Source: Eledone cirrhosa
Taxonomy: Eukaryota; Mollusca; Cephalopoda; Octopoda; Eledonidae
DNA length: 64,000 nucleotides
Assembly: GCA_964016885.1 (NCBI GenBank)
Contig: OZ024743.1
Location: forward strand, 161,950,492-162,014,491
Direction of reading: 5' to 3'
Positions 63,679 through 64,000 of this stretch are shown one piece after another; positions within the stretch are counted from its first letter, which is position 1; every line of letters begins with the position of its first letter. The notes under the pieces were generated by a model that worked only from the letters and a program-made list of their open reading frames with translations, did no database searches and was not told where the DNA came from. The position numbers and the translations under genes were made by a program.

Positions 63679-64000
63679 CTTTCAATGAATTGAAAGCTGG
63701 TATTTCCTTAATCGAATCACAACAGTATTGTCACTGTTTGATATCTAAAGAGAGCATGATTAAATTACAAAAGACTGCGGATGACTACAATTTTATAAAA
63801 TTCAAAAGCAACCTCAATTACTATCCCATCTCCCTTTGAATTATGTTCTCCTTGTCTTGTCCTTTTCCCTTCTTAGTAACCCTTTACATTTTAGTGGTTT
63901 TATTGCTGGAATTTTATTTCTGCTCTTCAACACTGTAAGCTAACGAAAGTCCATCATACTTTTAGATAAGACTTTCGTCAGAACATTCAACCCTCGTTTC
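62740..64000. other. AT-rich, no gene recognised
   Basis: TA runs at 63027-63049 and 63651-63678. TTTCTGAAGATGGCATATAT at 63483-63502 resembles element ends seen elsewhere but has no partner. No coding. Confidence 0.5.

Overview
The window is AT-rich animal nuclear DNA. It looks like a cephalopod, most probably an octopus. The evidence is genes split by GT-AG introns, many tRNA-derived SINEs of the type known from octopus and squid (TTTGCCTTTCATCC / GTCGATAAAATAAAGTACC bodies; GTTGGTGTTAGGAAGGGCAT domains with GAT tails), and several LINE, Penelope-like and Ty3-type relics. The species call is inference from repeat style; no database was searched.

Region 1 (1-27,020) holds the only host gene I can support. 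It is the 3' two-thirds or more of ACADVL, the mitochondrial very-long-chain acyl-CoA dehydrogenase, on the + strand. Sixteen coding exons join in frame to 540 codons plus a TGA. About 114 N-terminal residues lie upstream of the window. The catalytic Glu (IFEGTND), the FAD-contact loops and the C-terminal HPLGF ending are present, and a poly(A) signal follows at 26,997. The introns are packed with repeats: a CR1/Jockey-like LINE piece, many SINEs, a probable non-autonomous Helitron, and a 2.7-kb Penelope-like element (PLE) framed by 0.86-kb inverted arms. The last long intron ends in five tandem copies of the 3' splice site.

Region 2 (27.1-33.6 kb), just past the gene, has two adjacent foldback elements whose arms can be drawn as hammerhead ribozymes. 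It then holds a 38-bp minisatellite with higher-order structure and a decayed Ty3/gypsy LTR retrotransposon on the - strand (gag to integrase, tRNA-Leu-type primer site). The integrase of that element breaks into a 61-bp piece resembling the last ACADVL exon.

Region 3 (33.6-45.5 kb) is SINEs, an endonuclease-type LINE with an AAG-repeat tail, a MITE-like inverted repeat, and an unexplained CpG-rich block at 43.2-43.9 kb.

Region 4 (45.7-60.1 kb) carries two copies (plus a sliver) of one LINE with a restriction-like endonuclease (RLE), separated by TATG microsatellites, and a second, more decayed RLE LINE. Region 5 (60.2-62.7 kb) has two more GIY-YIG retroelement tails. The last 1.3 kb is AT-rich and featureless. 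Apart from ACADVL nothing looks like a functioning gene. The notable content is structural: hammerhead-like RNAs in PLE arms and foldbacks, and a multiplied splice acceptor.
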